Source: Lysobacteraceae bacterium (lineage in GTDB: Bacteria; Pseudomonadota; Gammaproteobacteria; Xanthomonadales; Xanthomonadaceae). Taken from it: a DNA stretch of 64,000 nucleotides. Both the position numbers and the translations under genes were made by a program. Below are positions 1 to 9,381 of this stretch, one piece after another (position 1 is the first letter of the stretch; every line of letters starts with the position of its first letter). The stretch covers positions 124,001 to 188,000 of the forward strand of contig JAEUPQ010000015.1 of the NCBI GenBank assembly GCA_016789405.1, written 5' to 3'. The notes under the pieces are model-generated. The model worked only from the letters and a program-made list of their open reading frames with translations, did not search any database and had not been told where the DNA came from.

Positions 1-919
1 CGTAGCGGTCCGCGCAGTACCGGATGTCCGAGTAGGGCCCGCTGCGCCTGGGGTTGCTGGCGGCGTGCAGGCCCAGCACCTTCGTGCCCATGGCGTTGGC
101 GATGTGCATCGGGCCGGAATCGGGCGTCATCAGCAGATCGACGCGGGCAAGGAGGGCGGGCAACTGCTTCAGCGTGTCCTTGCCCACGAGGTCCAGCACG
201 TCGCCCTCGGTCGACACGGGGCGCATGGCCGCGAGGATGGCGTCAGTGGTCTCGCGCTCGAGCGTCGTTCTCCCGCCAAGCATGACCACCCGCCAACCCT
301 GGTCCCGGGCGTGATCCGCAACCGCGGCATATCGCTCCGGCCGCCAGTTTCTCAGCGCATGGCTGGAGCAGGGCGAGATCGCCAAGGTCCGCTGGCCATC
401 GTCCGGCCACTGCGCGCGCGCCCAGTCGTGGGCGTCCTCGGGTACGGGCATGTCCCAGGCGACGTCGGCGCGCTGCAGGCCGAGGGGCTCGCAGAAACTG
501 CCGATCGCGTCCAGTACGTGGATGCCCGGTCTGTCGGGAATCCGCTCCTTGATGAACAGGCCGTGCAGTTCCTTCGACCGGGAGCGGTCGTAGCCGATGC
601 GTCGCCGGGCGGGAATGAAGGCGGACAGCAGGTTCGCGCGTGCAGACACCTGCAGTTGCAGGAGAACGTCGAATCGTTTCCCGCCAAGGCCGCGACGCAG
701 GGCGCGCATGCCGCCGACGCCGGTCTTCTTGTCATAGACGACGAATTCGACACCCGGCAGGCCGTCGAGCAGCTTCTGCTCGCCTCGACCGATCACCCAG
801 GTGATCGGCGCCTCGGGCCAGGCGCGGCGCAGGGTGTGGATCAGCGGCAGGACGTGAGTCACATCTCCAAGCGCCGACAGGCGCAGGAGGCAGATCGAGG
901 GGGGAGTTGAATCGCGCAA
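1..919 (-). CDS. Glycosyltransferase family 9 (heptosyltransferase-like), 3' end outside window
   Basis: The protein probably transfers a heptose or related sugar from a nucleotide donor onto the LPS inner core at the inner membrane. The N-terminus carries the GT9 motif [14 protein letters not shown]. The C-terminal half has [15 protein letters not shown] followed by GLHAASNP, the nucleotide-sugar binding region of WaaC/WaaF-type enzymes. About 306 codons are visible and the gene runs off the left edge. An in-frame stop lies just upstream (923-925), so the start must be the TTG at 917-919; no ATG is available. It is divergent from the Kdo kinase gene 18 nt away, which fits an LPS-core role. 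WaaC and WaaF cannot be separated from this fragment. Confidence 0.82.
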   Translation of the reverse strand, partial: MRDSTPPSICLLRLSALGDVTHVLPLIHTLRRAWPEAPITWVIGRGEQKLLDGLPGVEFVVYDKKTGVGGMRALRRGLGGKRFDVLLQLQVSARANLLSAFIPARRRIGYDRSRSKELHGLFIKERIPDRPGIHVLDAIGSFCEPLGLQRADVAWDMPVPEDAHDWARAQWPDDGQRTLAISPCSSHALRNWRPERYAAVADHARDQGWRVVMLGGRTTLERETTDAILAAMRPVSTEGDVLDLVGKDTLKQLPALLARVDLLMTPDSGPMHIANAMGTKVLGLHAASNPRRSGPYSDIRYCADRY

Positions 920-937
920 TTGTTAGACTCGGGAATT

Positions 938-1741
938 ATGGTCGCCTTCGATGCCAGCGAAAGCTTGATGCCGTTCCGCGCCGTGCGCGGGAATGACGGC
1001 GCAGGGGCGGCGCTCACCGGTGCGATTCTGTTCGACCTGGAGCGCCTGCGGCAAGCCGGACTGAAGGCTGCCGATCCCGCATGGTTCGACCCGGCGTCCT
1101 GGGGCGGGCACGCCCAGCCGGTCGGAAGCGGCGGTCGCGGCGGCGCCTGGTTCATCGACGCGGCCCCGGCCGGCGTGCCGCTGGGAGCTCTGGTCCTGCG
1201 CCACTACCTGCGCGGCGGGGTCGCGGCGAAGTTCAGTCGCGACCGCTTCCTGTGGCATGGTGCCAATCGGACCCGGAGTTTCGAGGAGTTCCGCTTGCTG
1301 CGGGAGGCGCTGCGCCGGAAGTTGCCGGTGCCACGTCCGATCGCGGCGATCTACTGGCGCGATGGCCTGCGGTACCGCGCTGGAATCCTGCTGGAACGGC
1401 TGTGCGGCGTCAGTCCGCTGGCCGATCTAGCCGCGACACGCGGCGACGAGGCGCCGTGGGAGGCCGCAGGGCGACTGATCTCGCGCATGCACCGCGCCGG
1501 GCTGGACCATGCCGACCTGAACGCACACAACCTGCTGTTCGACGATGCCGGTCGGTCCTGGATCATCGACCTGGATCGCGGGCAATGGCGGATCCCGGCG
1601 ACCGCCTGGCGCGAGCGCAACCTGTCGCGCCTGCATCGCTCGCTGTTGAAGCTGCGAGGCGCGCGTGCCGTCGACGATGTCGAAAAGGATTACGCGAGGC
1701 TCCGCAGCGCGTACGATGCGCACTGGCAGCGCGGGACCTGA
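938..1741 (+). CDS. kdkA: 3-deoxy-D-manno-octulosonic acid (Kdo) kinase
   Basis: KdkA phosphorylates Kdo of the LPS inner core with ATP on the cytoplasmic face of the inner membrane. The 267-residue protein has the KdkA/WaaP kinase hallmarks: RHYLRGG followed by [10 protein letters not shown] near the N-terminus, the catalytic loop HADLNAHN (residues 191-198, catalytic Asp193) and the metal-binding IDLDRG (Asp211/Asp213). The ATG at 938 (MVAFDAS) is chosen; TTG 920 would extend it by six residues with no added homology, and ATG 968 is another possibility. It is divergent from the GT9 gene. Species with KdkA usually carry one phosphorylated Kdo residue. Confidence 0.88.
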   Translation: MVAFDASESLMPFRAVRGNDGAGAALTGAILFDLERLRQAGLKAADPAWFDPASWGGHAQPVGSGGRGGAWFIDAAPAGVPLGALVLRHYLRGGVAAKFSRDRFLWHGANRTRSFEEFRLLREALRRKLPVPRPIAAIYWRDGLRYRAGILLERLCGVSPLADLAATRGDEAPWEAAGRLISRMHRAGLDHADLNAHNLLFDDAGRSWIIDLDRGQWRIPATAWRERNLSRLHRSLLKLRGARAVDDVEKDYARLRSAYDAHWQRGT

Positions 1742-1781
1742 CGCTGCCGTTGTCCGCGCTGCGAGAGAGGGTGTCATCGAC

Positions 1782-2591
1782 ATGAGCTGGGCCTTGCGAT
1801 TCCACGGCGTCGGCAATGCCTCGTCGGTCGAGCTGGGGTCGGCGATGGCCACGATCGAACGCGATGGCCGGCCCTGGCTGACCATCGACTGCGGTGCCGA
1901 AGGCCTGACCGCGTATCTCGCGCACTACGGCGAAGCGCCGCGCGCGCTGTTCGTCACCCATACCCATCTCGATCATGTCGCGGGTTTCGAGCGTTTGTTC
2001 GTCGACAGCTATTTCGACCCGTCGAGATGCGGCCGTGTCCGGGTGTACGTGCCCGCGGACGTGGTGCCGCTGTTGCACCAGCGGGTCGGCGACTATCCGA
2101 ACGCGTTGGCCGAAGGCGGCGCGAATTTCTGGGATGCCTTCCAGGTGATCCCGGTGGGCGGCGCCTTCTGGCATGACGGCGTGCGCCTGGAGACCTTCGA
2201 GGCACGACATCACTGGCCGCGCACTGCCTACGGGCTGCGCCTGCGGGGCAGCGTGGTCTGGACCGGCGATACCCGTCCGATCCCGGAAACCTTGGCGGTC
2301 ATGGCGGGCGAGGGCGAGATCGTCGCCCACGACTGCGCCGTGCGCGGCAATCCATCGCATACCGGCGTCGCGGACATCGAGCGCGAATACCCGCGCGAAC
2401 TGCTGGATCGCTGCATGCTGTATCACTACGTCGGCGCGGAAGAGGGCGAAGCGCTGCGCGCCCGCGGCCATCGCGTGGCGTCCCCGGGTGAGTGCGTCCC
2501 GCTGGCCGAGCCGACGGCGGTGCGTGCGGAGCCGTTCGCACCCGATGACGCTCCCGCCGCCTCTCCACGGGTATCGACGTCGCTGACCTGA
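1782..2591 (+). CDS. MBL-fold metallo-hydrolase
   Basis: This is a 269-residue metallo-beta-lactamase-fold protein of RNase Z/arylsulfatase-like build. The di-metal motif HTHLDH is at residues 60-65, and a later GDTRP and a His after the Asp supply further ligands. The substrate is unknown. The ATG at 1782 (MSWALRF) is preferred because the in-frame extension upstream overlaps kdkA and lacks homology. It ends 3 nt before moaA and so is probably co-transcribed with the molybdopterin genes, but nothing in the sequence ties it to that pathway. Confidence 0.8.
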   Translation: MSWALRFHGVGNASSVELGSAMATIERDGRPWLTIDCGAEGLTAYLAHYGEAPRALFVTHTHLDHVAGFERLFVDSYFDPSRCGRVRVYVPADVVPLLHQRVGDYPNALAEGGANFWDAFQVIPVGGAFWHDGVRLETFEARHHWPRTAYGLRLRGSVVWTGDTRPIPETLAVMAGEGEIVAHDCAVRGNPSHTGVADIEREYPRELLDRCMLYHYVGAEEGEALRARGHRVASPGECVPLAEPTAVRAEPFAPDDAPAASPRVSTSLT

Positions 2592-2594
2592 GCC

Positions 2595-3629
2595 ATGAAC
2601 GCCGTGCCGCACCCCGATCCACACACCGATGCGCATCCCCGCGATGTGCTGGGCCGCCCCTTGCGCGATCTTCGCCTGTCGGTGATCGAGGCCTGCAATT
2701 TCCGCTGCCCGTACTGCATGCCCGCCGATCGCGTTCCGGACGATCACGGCCTGGATGCGAGTTCGCGGCTGTCGTTCGACGAGATCGAACGACTCGTTCG
2801 CGGTTTCGTGCGCATCGGCGTGCGCAAGCTGCGCATCACCGGCGGCGAGCCGCTGCTGCGCAAGCGCCTGCCTGAATTGATCGCGCGCCTCGCGGTACTC
2901 GACGGTCTGGACGACATCGCGCTGACCACGAACGGCAGCCTGCTCGCCGCTCACGCCCGCGCATTGAAGGAGGCCGGCCTGCACCGGCTCACGGTCAGTC
3001 TCGATACCCTCGATCCCGCAGGCTTCGCGGCATCGTCCGGTGGTCGAGGCGCTCTGCCGGATGTATTGCGTGGCCTCGATGCCGCCCGCGAGGCGGGTTT
3101 TGGCCGGATCAAGCTCAATTGCGTCGTGCAGCGCGGCATCAATGACGACCAGGTGTTGCCGCTGGTCGCATTCGCGCGCGAACAAGGGCACACGATGCGT
3201 TTCATCGAATACATGGACGTCGGCACGTGCAACGCGTGGTCGCTCGACCGCGTGGTGGCATCGGCTGAACTGCGCGACACGATCCACGCGCGCTGGCCGC
3301 TGCATCCGCTGGGCCCGCACTACCGCGGGGAAGTCGCCACCCGTTACGGCTTCGACGACGGGGCAGGCGAGGTCGGCTTCGTCAGTTCGATCTCGGCGCC
3401 CTTCTGCGGCGACTGCCATCGCGCCCGTGTTTCCGCCGATGGCCGTCTCTACACCTGCCTCTTCGCATCCGAAGGCACCGAGCTGCGGCCGTGGCTGGGC
3501 GATGAGGCCATCTTCGTTTCACGACTGGCGTCGCAATGGCAGGCCCGCAGTGATCGATACAGCGAGGTGCGTGGGCCCGCCCGTGCCACTTCCGGCAGGC
3601 GCGTCGAGATGTTCCTGGTGGGGGGCTGA
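2595..3629 (+). CDS. moaA: GTP 3',8-cyclase (radical SAM), molybdopterin step 1
   Basis: MoaA makes the first committed intermediate of molybdenum cofactor synthesis, (8S)-3',8-cyclo-7,8-dihydro-GTP, which MoaC converts to cPMP. The radical-SAM cluster ligands are Cys34, Cys38 and Cys41 in CNFRCPYC. The C-terminal cluster ligands are Cys271, Cys274 and Cys288. The chain ends in the Gly-Gly tail typical of MoaA. At 344 aa it is a normal length. The start ATG follows the preceding stop by 3 nt. Downstream come a PhyH-like gene, moaC and moaD in the same direction. Confidence 0.95.
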   Translation: MNAVPHPDPHTDAHPRDVLGRPLRDLRLSVIEACNFRCPYCMPADRVPDDHGLDASSRLSFDEIERLVRGFVRIGVRKLRITGGEPLLRKRLPELIARLAVLDGLDDIALTTNGSLLAAHARALKEAGLHRLTVSLDTLDPAGFAASSGGRGALPDVLRGLDAAREAGFGRIKLNCVVQRGINDDQVLPLVAFAREQGHTMRFIEYMDVGTCNAWSLDRVVASAELRDTIHARWPLHPLGPHYRGEVATRYGFDDGAGEVGFVSSISAPFCGDCHRARVSADGRLYTCLFASEGTELRPWLGDEAIFVSRLASQWQARSDRYSEVRGPARATSGRRVEMFLVGG

Positions 3630-3631
3630 GC

Positions 3632-4303
3632 GTGGTGCTGGGGAGCTTTTCAGATGATGGCGTCCTGAAACTGCCGTCGGGGCTCCCGATGGACCTTCTC
3701 GACGCATTGCCTGTCGACGCAGTGCTCGGCGACGAATTGGCCGGTTCGCGAGAGTTGCTGTCCAATCCGTGGTGCGCCGCACTCGTCGAGCCGCTGCGTC
3801 GACGACTGTGCGACTCCGGACTTCTCGCCGAGGGCATGGTCGCGATCCAGTGCACGCTGTTCCGCAAGTCCGAATCGTGCAACTGGAAGGTCCCGTACCA
3901 CCAGGATCTGTCGGTACCGGTCGCGGATCGCGTCGAGCACCCCGATCTCTCGGGTTGGTCTGCAAAACCCGACGGCACCTACGTGCAGCCACCGGAATCG
4001 CTGTTGTCGAGACTGGTCGCTGTTCGCCTGCATCTGGATGCCTGCGGTGAATCGGATGGTCCTCTGCGGGTGGTGCCCGGCTCTCATCGGTCCGGTCGAC
4101 TGCCGTCTGCCGAGATTGCAAACGTGCCAAAGTCCCTGTCGGAGCGGATGTGCGTTGCGGGGCGAGGCGACCTGTGGCTGATGCGTCCGCTGGTGTTGCA
4201 TGCGTCGTCGCGGGCGATACGACCGAGTGGCCGCCGCGTCCTTCATTTCCTGTTTGCGCCGCCCGATCCGGGGCATGGCCTGCAATGGAGAATCAGCGTT
4301 TGA
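3632..4303 (+). CDS. Phytanoyl-CoA dioxygenase (PhyH)-family protein
   Basis: This is a 223-residue protein that looks like a 2-oxoglutarate/Fe(II) dioxygenase of the PhyH type. His90 and Asp92 (in PYHQD) and His190 (in LVLHASSR) form the likely iron triad, Arg200 or Arg201 could bind the 2-oxoglutarate carboxylate, and VVPGSHRSG is the usual family loop. The start is GTG 3632, just after the moaA stop; no in-frame ATG exists nearby. Its 3' end overlaps moaC by 19 nt, so it is translationally tied to the molybdopterin genes. The substrate is unknown, and no role in Moco synthesis is established for this family. Confidence 0.75.
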   Translation: MVLGSFSDDGVLKLPSGLPMDLLDALPVDAVLGDELAGSRELLSNPWCAALVEPLRRRLCDSGLLAEGMVAIQCTLFRKSESCNWKVPYHQDLSVPVADRVEHPDLSGWSAKPDGTYVQPPESLLSRLVAVRLHLDACGESDGPLRVVPGSHRSGRLPSAEIANVPKSLSERMCVAGRGDLWLMRPLVLHASSRAIRPSGRRVLHFLFAPPDPGHGLQWRISV

Positions 4304-4797
4304 AACAGGTGTCCAAGCTCACCCACCTCGATGCCGACGGTCGACCTGCGATGGTCGACGTCTCCGGGAAGGTCGCGACCGCGCGCGTCGCCACAGCGGA
4401 ATGCAGGGTCAGGTTTCCGGCTGACGTCGCTGCCGAACTGCGTCGCAGCGGATTGAAGAGTGCGAAGGGCGGTGTGGTGGAAACCGCGATCGTCGCCGGC
4501 ACGATGGCGGTGAAACGTACGCACGAACTGATCCCGTTCTGCCATCCATTGCCCATCGACGGCATCCGCTTCGGTATCGACTGGCGCAATGAGCGCGAGC
4601 TGGAGATCGTCTGCACGGTGAAGACGGTGCACCGCACCGGTGTCGAGATGGAGGCGCTGACCGGCGCGACGATCGCCGCACTCACCGTCTACGACATGTG
4701 CAAGGCCCTGTCGCACGCCATCGTGCTGGGGCCAGCCCGCCTGCGCGGCAAGCGCGGCGGCAAGCGCGATGTCGGCAAGATCGCGGAGCCGCGCTGA
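4285..4797 (+). CDS. moaC: Cyclic pyranopterin monophosphate synthase
   Basis: MoaC converts the MoaA product to cyclic pyranopterin monophosphate. The 170-residue protein has the family signatures HELIPFCHP (residues 80-88) and [18 protein letters not shown], with the expected catalytic Asp137 and Lys140 in YDMCK. The ATG at 4285 (MENQRLKQ) lies inside the end of the upstream dioxygenase gene; TTG 4300 is a less likely start. The stop TGA shares its A with the moaD start (TGATG), implying coupled translation. Confidence 0.93.
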   Translation: MENQRLKQVSKLTHLDADGRPAMVDVSGKVATARVATAECRVRFPADVAAELRRSGLKSAKGGVVETAIVAGTMAVKRTHELIPFCHPLPIDGIRFGIDWRNERELEIVCTVKTVHRTGVEMEALTGATIAALTVYDMCKALSHAIVLGPARLRGKRGGKRDVGKIAEPR

Positions 4798-5036
4798 TGG
4801 CCCGCGTCACGGTGCTGTATTTCGCGAGCCTGCGCGATGCTGCGGGCTGCGACAGCGAATCCCTGGACCACGATGGCGACCTCGCGACGCTGTACCGGAT
4901 CCTGCGCGCAAGGCACGGATTCGCGTTGCCGATCGAACGGGTGCGCGTCGCGATGGACGGCGCGTTCGTCGGCTGGGGTGATCCCCCACGAAACGGCGCT
5001 GAAATCGCGTTCATTCCTCCGGTGTCGGGCGGGTAA
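4797..5036 (+). CDS. moaD: Molybdopterin synthase sulfur carrier subunit
   Basis: MoaD is the small ubiquitin-fold subunit that carries a C-terminal thiocarboxylate and gives sulfur to cPMP within the MoaD2-MoaE2 synthase. The 79-residue protein starts [17 protein letters not shown] and ends PPVSGG, with the essential Gly-Gly tail. ATG 4797 overlaps the moaC stop by one base. Its partner moaE is not adjacent but lies 1.7 kb downstream, beyond an aminopeptidase gene. Confidence 0.92.
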   Translation: MARVTVLYFASLRDAAGCDSESLDHDGDLATLYRILRARHGFALPIERVRVAMDGAFVGWGDPPRNGAEIAFIPPVSGG

Positions 5037-5141
5037 GCATCTCGTTTGCGTGAACGGCCTGTTTCGGAGTGCCTTCTGTGAACGCTGTCGCGAATGGGGT
5101 AGCCTTGCCGTCCCGTTTTTCAATTCCCCCGAGTCCCGCCG

Positions 5142-6707
5142 ATGACCCGACTGTTTGCCGTCACCGATCTCGATCAAGCACTTGCGGATGCCGCGCGCCC
5201 CGGCGCGACCGCCCATGACGCGTTGATCGTCGTCGCCCACGACGTGCCTGCGGTCGATCACCCGCTGGTCGCCGCAGCGTACGCCACGGCCTCGGCCCTG
5301 GACGCCCGCGCGGCGCAGGTGCTGTCGCTGGTGCCTTGTCCCGGCGCTCCGGGTGGACGCGTGGTGCTGTCGCCCACCGGTCCCGTCCTGCGCGATCACG
5401 ACGACGTGCGTCGCTATGCCGAAGCGGCGCAGGCAGGCATCCGCCGCGCGCGCGACGCTGGTGCGCGATCGCCCCTGGTGCTGCTGGCGCCGCCGCCGGC
5501 CGATGATCGTCATCGCAATGCCGCGCGGGTGGCGGCATTGGCCGCGATCGGCGGATTGTGGGAGCCGCTGGAGGCACGCGAATCGCTCGGTGACGCGGTC
5601 GAGCCGGTGGTGTCGATCGGTTTTTCGGTGCTTGGTCGCGAATTCCGCGATGCCGATGCGGCCTGGGTCGAGGCCGTGGATGCCGGCGTGCGCCTCGCAC
5701 GCGACCTGGCGGGAACCGATCCGGAGCGCATGGCGCCGCCGAGGTTCGCGCAGTACTGCGTCGATGCCTTCCGCGAGACATCGGTCCGCGTGTCGGTGAA
5801 CAGTGACCAGGATGCGCTGCGACGCGACTATCCGCTGCTCAGCGCCGTGGCGCGCGCCAGCCTCGACGTCGAGCGTCATCGTCCTTGCGTGGTGCGCCTC
5901 GAGTACACGCCGGAAGGACAGGTCGAACGCACGCTGCTGTTCGCGGGCAAGGGCCTGACCTATGACACCGGCGGCGCCGATCTCAAGACCGATGGGCACA
6001 TGGCCGGCATGAGCCGCGACAAGGGCGGTGCTGCTGCGGTCGCCGGTTTCCTGCTTGCCGTCGCACGCCTGGGCCTGCCCGGCGTGAAGGTCATTGCCGA
6101 ACTCGGCGTGGTCCGCAATTCGATCGGACCCGACAGTTTCGTCGCCGACGAAATCATCAACAGCCATGCGGGCGTCCGCGTACGCATCGGCAATACCGAC
6201 GCCGAAGGCCGCCTCGTGCTCGCCGACCTCCTGTCCCACCTGCGCGAGGATGCGTTGAAGGCGACTGCACCTTGCCTGTTCAGTGTCGCCACGCTGACCG
6301 GCCATGCCAATCGCGCGGTGGGCCCGTACAACATCGCGCTGGACAACGGTCCGGCGCGCTCGGCTCGCATCGCCGAATCGCTCTCGCTGAAGGGCGATGC
6401 GTGGGGCGATCCCTTCGAAGTGTCGCGACTGCGTCGCGAGGACTACGACTTCGTCGCGCCGCGCAGTCGCGCCGACGATCTGCTGTCCTGCAACAACCTG
6501 CCATCGTCGGCCACGCCGCGCGGTCACCAGTTCCCGATGGCGTTCCTCGCCATCGCATCGGGACTCGATCGCCACGGAAACGACGGCGCCCAGCCCTTGC
6601 CGTTCACGCACATCGACATCGGCGGCAGCGGTGTCGACGGTGGCGACTGGCAGCATGGACGTCCGTCCGCGCGTCCTCTCGTGGCGATGCTCGCCGCGCT
6701 GACCTGA
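5142..6707 (+). CDS. Leucyl aminopeptidase family (M17) metallopeptidase
   Basis: This is a 521-residue cytosolic metallopeptidase that should release N-terminal residues from peptides. The M17 signature NTDAEGRL is at residues 351-358. Upstream are the GKGLTYDTGG metal/catalytic region and a second Asp/Lys-rich stretch (ADLKTDGHMAGM). The N-terminal ~170 residues are the variable M17 domain. It is longer than E. coli PepA and not obviously PepA or PepB, so no symbol is given. It sits 105 nt after moaD and 13 nt before moaE, so it is probably read with them. Confidence 0.87.
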   Translation: MTRLFAVTDLDQALADAARPGATAHDALIVVAHDVPAVDHPLVAAAYATASALDARAAQVLSLVPCPGAPGGRVVLSPTGPVLRDHDDVRRYAEAAQAGIRRARDAGARSPLVLLAPPPADDRHRNAARVAALAAIGGLWEPLEARESLGDAVEPVVSIGFSVLGREFRDADAAWVEAVDAGVRLARDLAGTDPERMAPPRFAQYCVDAFRETSVRVSVNSDQDALRRDYPLLSAVARASLDVERHRPCVVRLEYTPEGQVERTLLFAGKGLTYDTGGADLKTDGHMAGMSRDKGGAAAVAGFLLAVARLGLPGVKVIAELGVVRNSIGPDSFVADEIINSHAGVRVRIGNTDAEGRLVLADLLSHLREDALKATAPCLFSVATLTGHANRAVGPYNIALDNGPARSARIAESLSLKGDAWGDPFEVSRLRREDYDFVAPRSRADDLLSCNNLPSSATPRGHQFPMAFLAIASGLDRHGNDGAQPLPFTHIDIGGSGVDGGDWQHGRPSARPLVAMLAALT

Positions 6708-6720
6708 CGGATCGCTTGCC

Positions 6721-7152
6721 GTGGCGCGATTCGCGATCGCCGACGCTGCGTTCGACATCGCACCGCTGCGCGAGCGCTTGCTGCGTGCGGAAGCGGGCGC
6801 ATACGCCAGTTTCGAGGGCTGGGTTCGCAACCACAATGAAGGTCGCGCCGCGACGGGTCTGCGTTACGAGGCCTATCGTGCGCTGGCGGAAGCGGAAGGC
6901 GAGCGCATCATCGACGAAGCACTCGAGCGGTTCGCCATCGCCGACGCGGCCTGCGTGCACCGCATCGGTGAACTGGCCGTGGGCGACCTCGCGGTCTGGG
7001 TCGGCGTCAGCGCCGGTCATCGAGGCGCCGCGTTCACGGCCTGTCGCTGGATCATCGACGAAGTGAAGTCGCGCGTGCCGATCTGGAAGCACGAGCGCTA
7101 TGTCGAAGGCGATGCGCAGTGGCTGCATCCGCAGCAGCAGGATCTGCAGTAG
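6721..7152 (+). CDS. moaE: Molybdopterin synthase catalytic subunit
   Basis: MoaE is the large subunit of molybdopterin synthase and inserts the dithiolene sulfurs into cPMP using MoaD thiocarboxylate. The 143-residue protein has GWVRNHNEGR, LRYEAYRALAE and the C-terminal VKSRVPIWKHE with the conserved catalytic Lys residues. It starts at GTG 6721 (MARFAIAD), 13 nt after the aminopeptidase stop. With moaA, moaC and moaD it completes a set; no moaB/mog gene is seen here. Confidence 0.93.
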   Translation: MARFAIADAAFDIAPLRERLLRAEAGAYASFEGWVRNHNEGRAATGLRYEAYRALAEAEGERIIDEALERFAIADAACVHRIGELAVGDLAVWVGVSAGHRGAAFTACRWIIDEVKSRVPIWKHERYVEGDAQWLHPQQQDLQ

Positions 7153-7219
7153 TCGGCCACCATCGGCCGTCGTCATGGCCGCCAGGCATGAACCACATGG
7201 GATGCCCAGGAATGGCGAT

Positions 7220-7321
7220 GGCCCCGCCGGCTGACCTCGGCGCCCGCATCGACCGATACCGTTGCTGCCTTCCGGCCCTGGCGGGGTTTTCGATCTAGCG
7301 TCGCGAGGGGCCGACGGGGCC
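7220..7321 (-). ncRNA. ffs: Signal recognition particle RNA, small 4.5S type
   Basis: The minus strand carries the SRP RNA domain IV core: CAGGGCCGGAAGGCAGCAAC, which includes the GGAAG tetraloop region and the GCAGC internal loop that bind Ffh. The flanks pair over the full length: GGCCCCG at 7321-7315 pairs with CGGGGCC at 7226-7220. This gives a ~100-nt hairpin like other gammaproteobacterial 4.5S RNAs. The ends are estimated from the pairing and may be off by a few bases. It lies between moaE and tRNA-Ser. Confidence 0.9.
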
Positions 7322-7362
7322 ACCATAGACGTTGCATCAGCGACGCTGACGAACTTGAAATC

Positions 7363-7455
7363 TGGCGGAGAGAGGGGGATTCGAACCCCCGAAGCGCGGT
7401 TTAGACGCTTACACACTTTCCAGGCGTGCTCCTTCAACCACTCGGACACCTCTCC
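7363..7455 (-). tRNA. tRNA-Ser(GGA)
   Basis: The 93-nt sequence folds as a class II tRNA with a long variable arm. The acceptor GGAGAGG pairs with the sequence before the encoded CCA end (7363-7365). The T-arm is GGGGGTTCGAATCCCCC. The anticodon arm GCCTGGAAAGTGTG places GGA at the anticodon. The encoded CCA is typical of this group. Confidence 0.96.
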
Positions 7456-7590
7456 GCATCCTCCCCGGCATCGGCGTCCTGCCGCGCTCGGGGCCGACAA
7501 TTCTAGCCATGTGCGGCTCCCGGAACAAGGAACATCGGATCGGGACCGCCTCCGGGTCCGGATCGGGGGTGTGCATGGCAGAATGTGCCG

Positions 7591-9369
7591 ATGTCCTATC
7601 TCGTCCTCGCCCGCAAGTGGCGCCCCAAGCGTTTCGCCGAACTGGTCGGGCAGGAACACGTGGTTCGTGCGCTCAGCAATGCCCTCGACACCGGCCGCGT
7701 GCACCACGCCTTCCTGTTCACCGGCACCCGCGGGGTGGGCAAGACCACGATCGCCCGCATCTTCGCCAAGTCGTTGAATTGCGAGCAGGGAACCTCCGCC
7801 GATCCCTGCGGGCAGTGCAACGCCTGCCGCGACATCGACGCCGGGCGATTCATCGATCTGCTCGAGATCGACGCGGCCTCGAACACCGGCGTGGACGACG
7901 TCCGCGAGGTGATCGACAACGCCCAGTACATGCCGTCGCGTGGCCGGGTGAAGGTCTATCTGATCGACGAAGTCCACATGTTGTCCAAGTCGGCCTTCAA
8001 TGCGCTGCTGAAGACGCTGGAAGAGCCGCCGGGACACGTGAAATTCCTGCTCGCGACCACCGACCCGCAGAAACTGCCGGTCACCGTCCTGTCGCGCTGC
8101 CTGCAGTTCAACCTCAAGCGCCTGGAAGAGCAGCAGATCCAGGGGCAGATGGCGAAAATCCTCGAGGCCGAGGGGATCCCGGTCGAGCCGGGCGCCATCC
8201 GCCAACTGGCCAAATCCGCCGACGGCAGCCTTCGCGACGGTCTCTCCTTGCTCGATCAGGCCATTGCCTACACCGGTGCCAGCACCACGCTGGAGGGTGG
8301 GACGGGCGTGCCGCTGACCGACGCGGGGGTCGCGACCATGCTGGGCACGGTCGACCGGATGCGGGTCGGGGCTGTCCTGGGCGCGCTGGCGTCGGGGGAT
8401 GGCGCGGCGCTCATGGCTGAGATCGCGGCGCTGTCCGACTTTTCCCCGGACTGGAGCGGTGTGCTGGACGCGCTGGCCGAGGCATTGCATCGCGTGCAGG
8501 TCAGGCAACTGGTGTCTTCGGTCGAGATGGATGCCGATGGTGTCGAGATCGACGCACTTGCCAGCCAATTGAGGCCGGAAGTCGTCCAGCTGTGGTACCA
8601 GATGGCGCTTCATGGCCGCCGCGATCTCGGATATGCGCCCAGTCCCCGGGCCGGGTTCGAGATGACCGCCCTGCGCATGCTGGCTTTCCGTCCGGCCGAA
8701 AGTGGCAGCGCCCAGGTCGAGCGACCGTCTAACAGCGGCGTGCGAGGCCCCGAAGCAGCACGCGCGGCGGCTTTCGACAGCACCCCGGCCAAGCCGGCGC
8801 CGTCGATGTCGCGCCCGTTGCCGCCGGAGGCGATGGAAAACCCGGCCGCGCCTGAACGCCGTCCGGCACCGCCCGTGCCGTCGCCCCGGATCGAAATCGC
8901 AGCCCCGCCGCCGGTTGCGCCGCCTGCGGCTGCACCCGCCATGCCACCGCCGGGCGACGCCCTTCCGCCGATGATCGCCATCGACAGCGACCGCTGGCTG
9001 AGCCTGGTCGCCAACTGCGGCCTGCGCGGACCCGCGCGCGAGCTGGCCGCGCATGCCGCCTTCATCGATTACGCCAACGGCGTGATGCGCCTGGCGCTGT
9101 CGCCGGACGATGACCATCTGCGCTTGCCCGGCCTGATCAACGCGCTGACCGATTCGCTCAGTGCCCAGCTCGGCGGTCCGGTGCAGCTGCGATTCGAGAC
9201 GGGCAGGGCGCCCAATGCCGAGACCCTGCACCAGCGCAACGAGCGTCAACGCGACGAGCGCCAGGCATCCGCCGAAGAGAATTTCATGACCCACCCCGAC
9301 GTGCAGCGTCTGGTGGGCCAGCAGGGCGCGAAACTCGTGCCCGATTCCATCCGTCCCTACGAAGATTGA
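7591..9369 (+). CDS. dnaX: DNA polymerase III subunit tau (clamp loader)
   Basis: Tau is the AAA+ ATPase of the clamp loader; it also bridges polymerase cores and the DnaB helicase. The 592-residue protein has Walker A GTRGVGKT (45-52), a zinc module (Cys64, Cys73, Cys76, Cys79), Walker B DEVH from Asp126 and the SRC sensor with Arg169. A Pro/Ala-rich linker (about 375-460) precedes a C-terminal domain. ATG 7591 (MSYLVLARKWRP) matches the family start. No A AAA AAG slippage heptamer is present, so the gamma form, if made, does not use the E. coli signal. ybaB and recR follow, the usual order. Confidence 0.95.
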   Translation: MSYLVLARKWRPKRFAELVGQEHVVRALSNALDTGRVHHAFLFTGTRGVGKTTIARIFAKSLNCEQGTSADPCGQCNACRDIDAGRFIDLLEIDAASNTGVDDVREVIDNAQYMPSRGRVKVYLIDEVHMLSKSAFNALLKTLEEPPGHVKFLLATTDPQKLPVTVLSRCLQFNLKRLEEQQIQGQMAKILEAEGIPVEPGAIRQLAKSADGSLRDGLSLLDQAIAYTGASTTLEGGTGVPLTDAGVATMLGTVDRMRVGAVLGALASGDGAALMAEIAALSDFSPDWSGVLDALAEALHRVQVRQLVSSVEMDADGVEIDALASQLRPEVVQLWYQMALHGRRDLGYAPSPRAGFEMTALRMLAFRPAESGSAQVERPSNSGVRGPEAARAAAFDSTPAKPAPSMSRPLPPEAMENPAAPERRPAPPVPSPRIEIAAPPPVAPPAAAPAMPPPGDALPPMIAIDSDRWLSLVANCGLRGPARELAAHAAFIDYANGVMRLALSPDDDHLRLPGLINALTDSLSAQLGGPVQLRFETGRAPNAETLHQRNERQRDERQASAEENFMTHPDVQRLVGQQGAKLVPDSIRPYED

Positions 9370-9381
9370 GAGAACGCCGAC

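Noticed and set aside
1563-3419. 618-codon open frame on the minus strand
   Set aside because: It lies antisense to the MBL-fold gene and moaA, which have clear motifs. Its His/Arg/Ala-rich composition is the usual shadow in high-GC DNA.
7591-9369. Programmed frameshift in dnaX producing gamma
   Set aside because: No A AAA AAG heptamer or other long A-run with a following stem was found in the gene.
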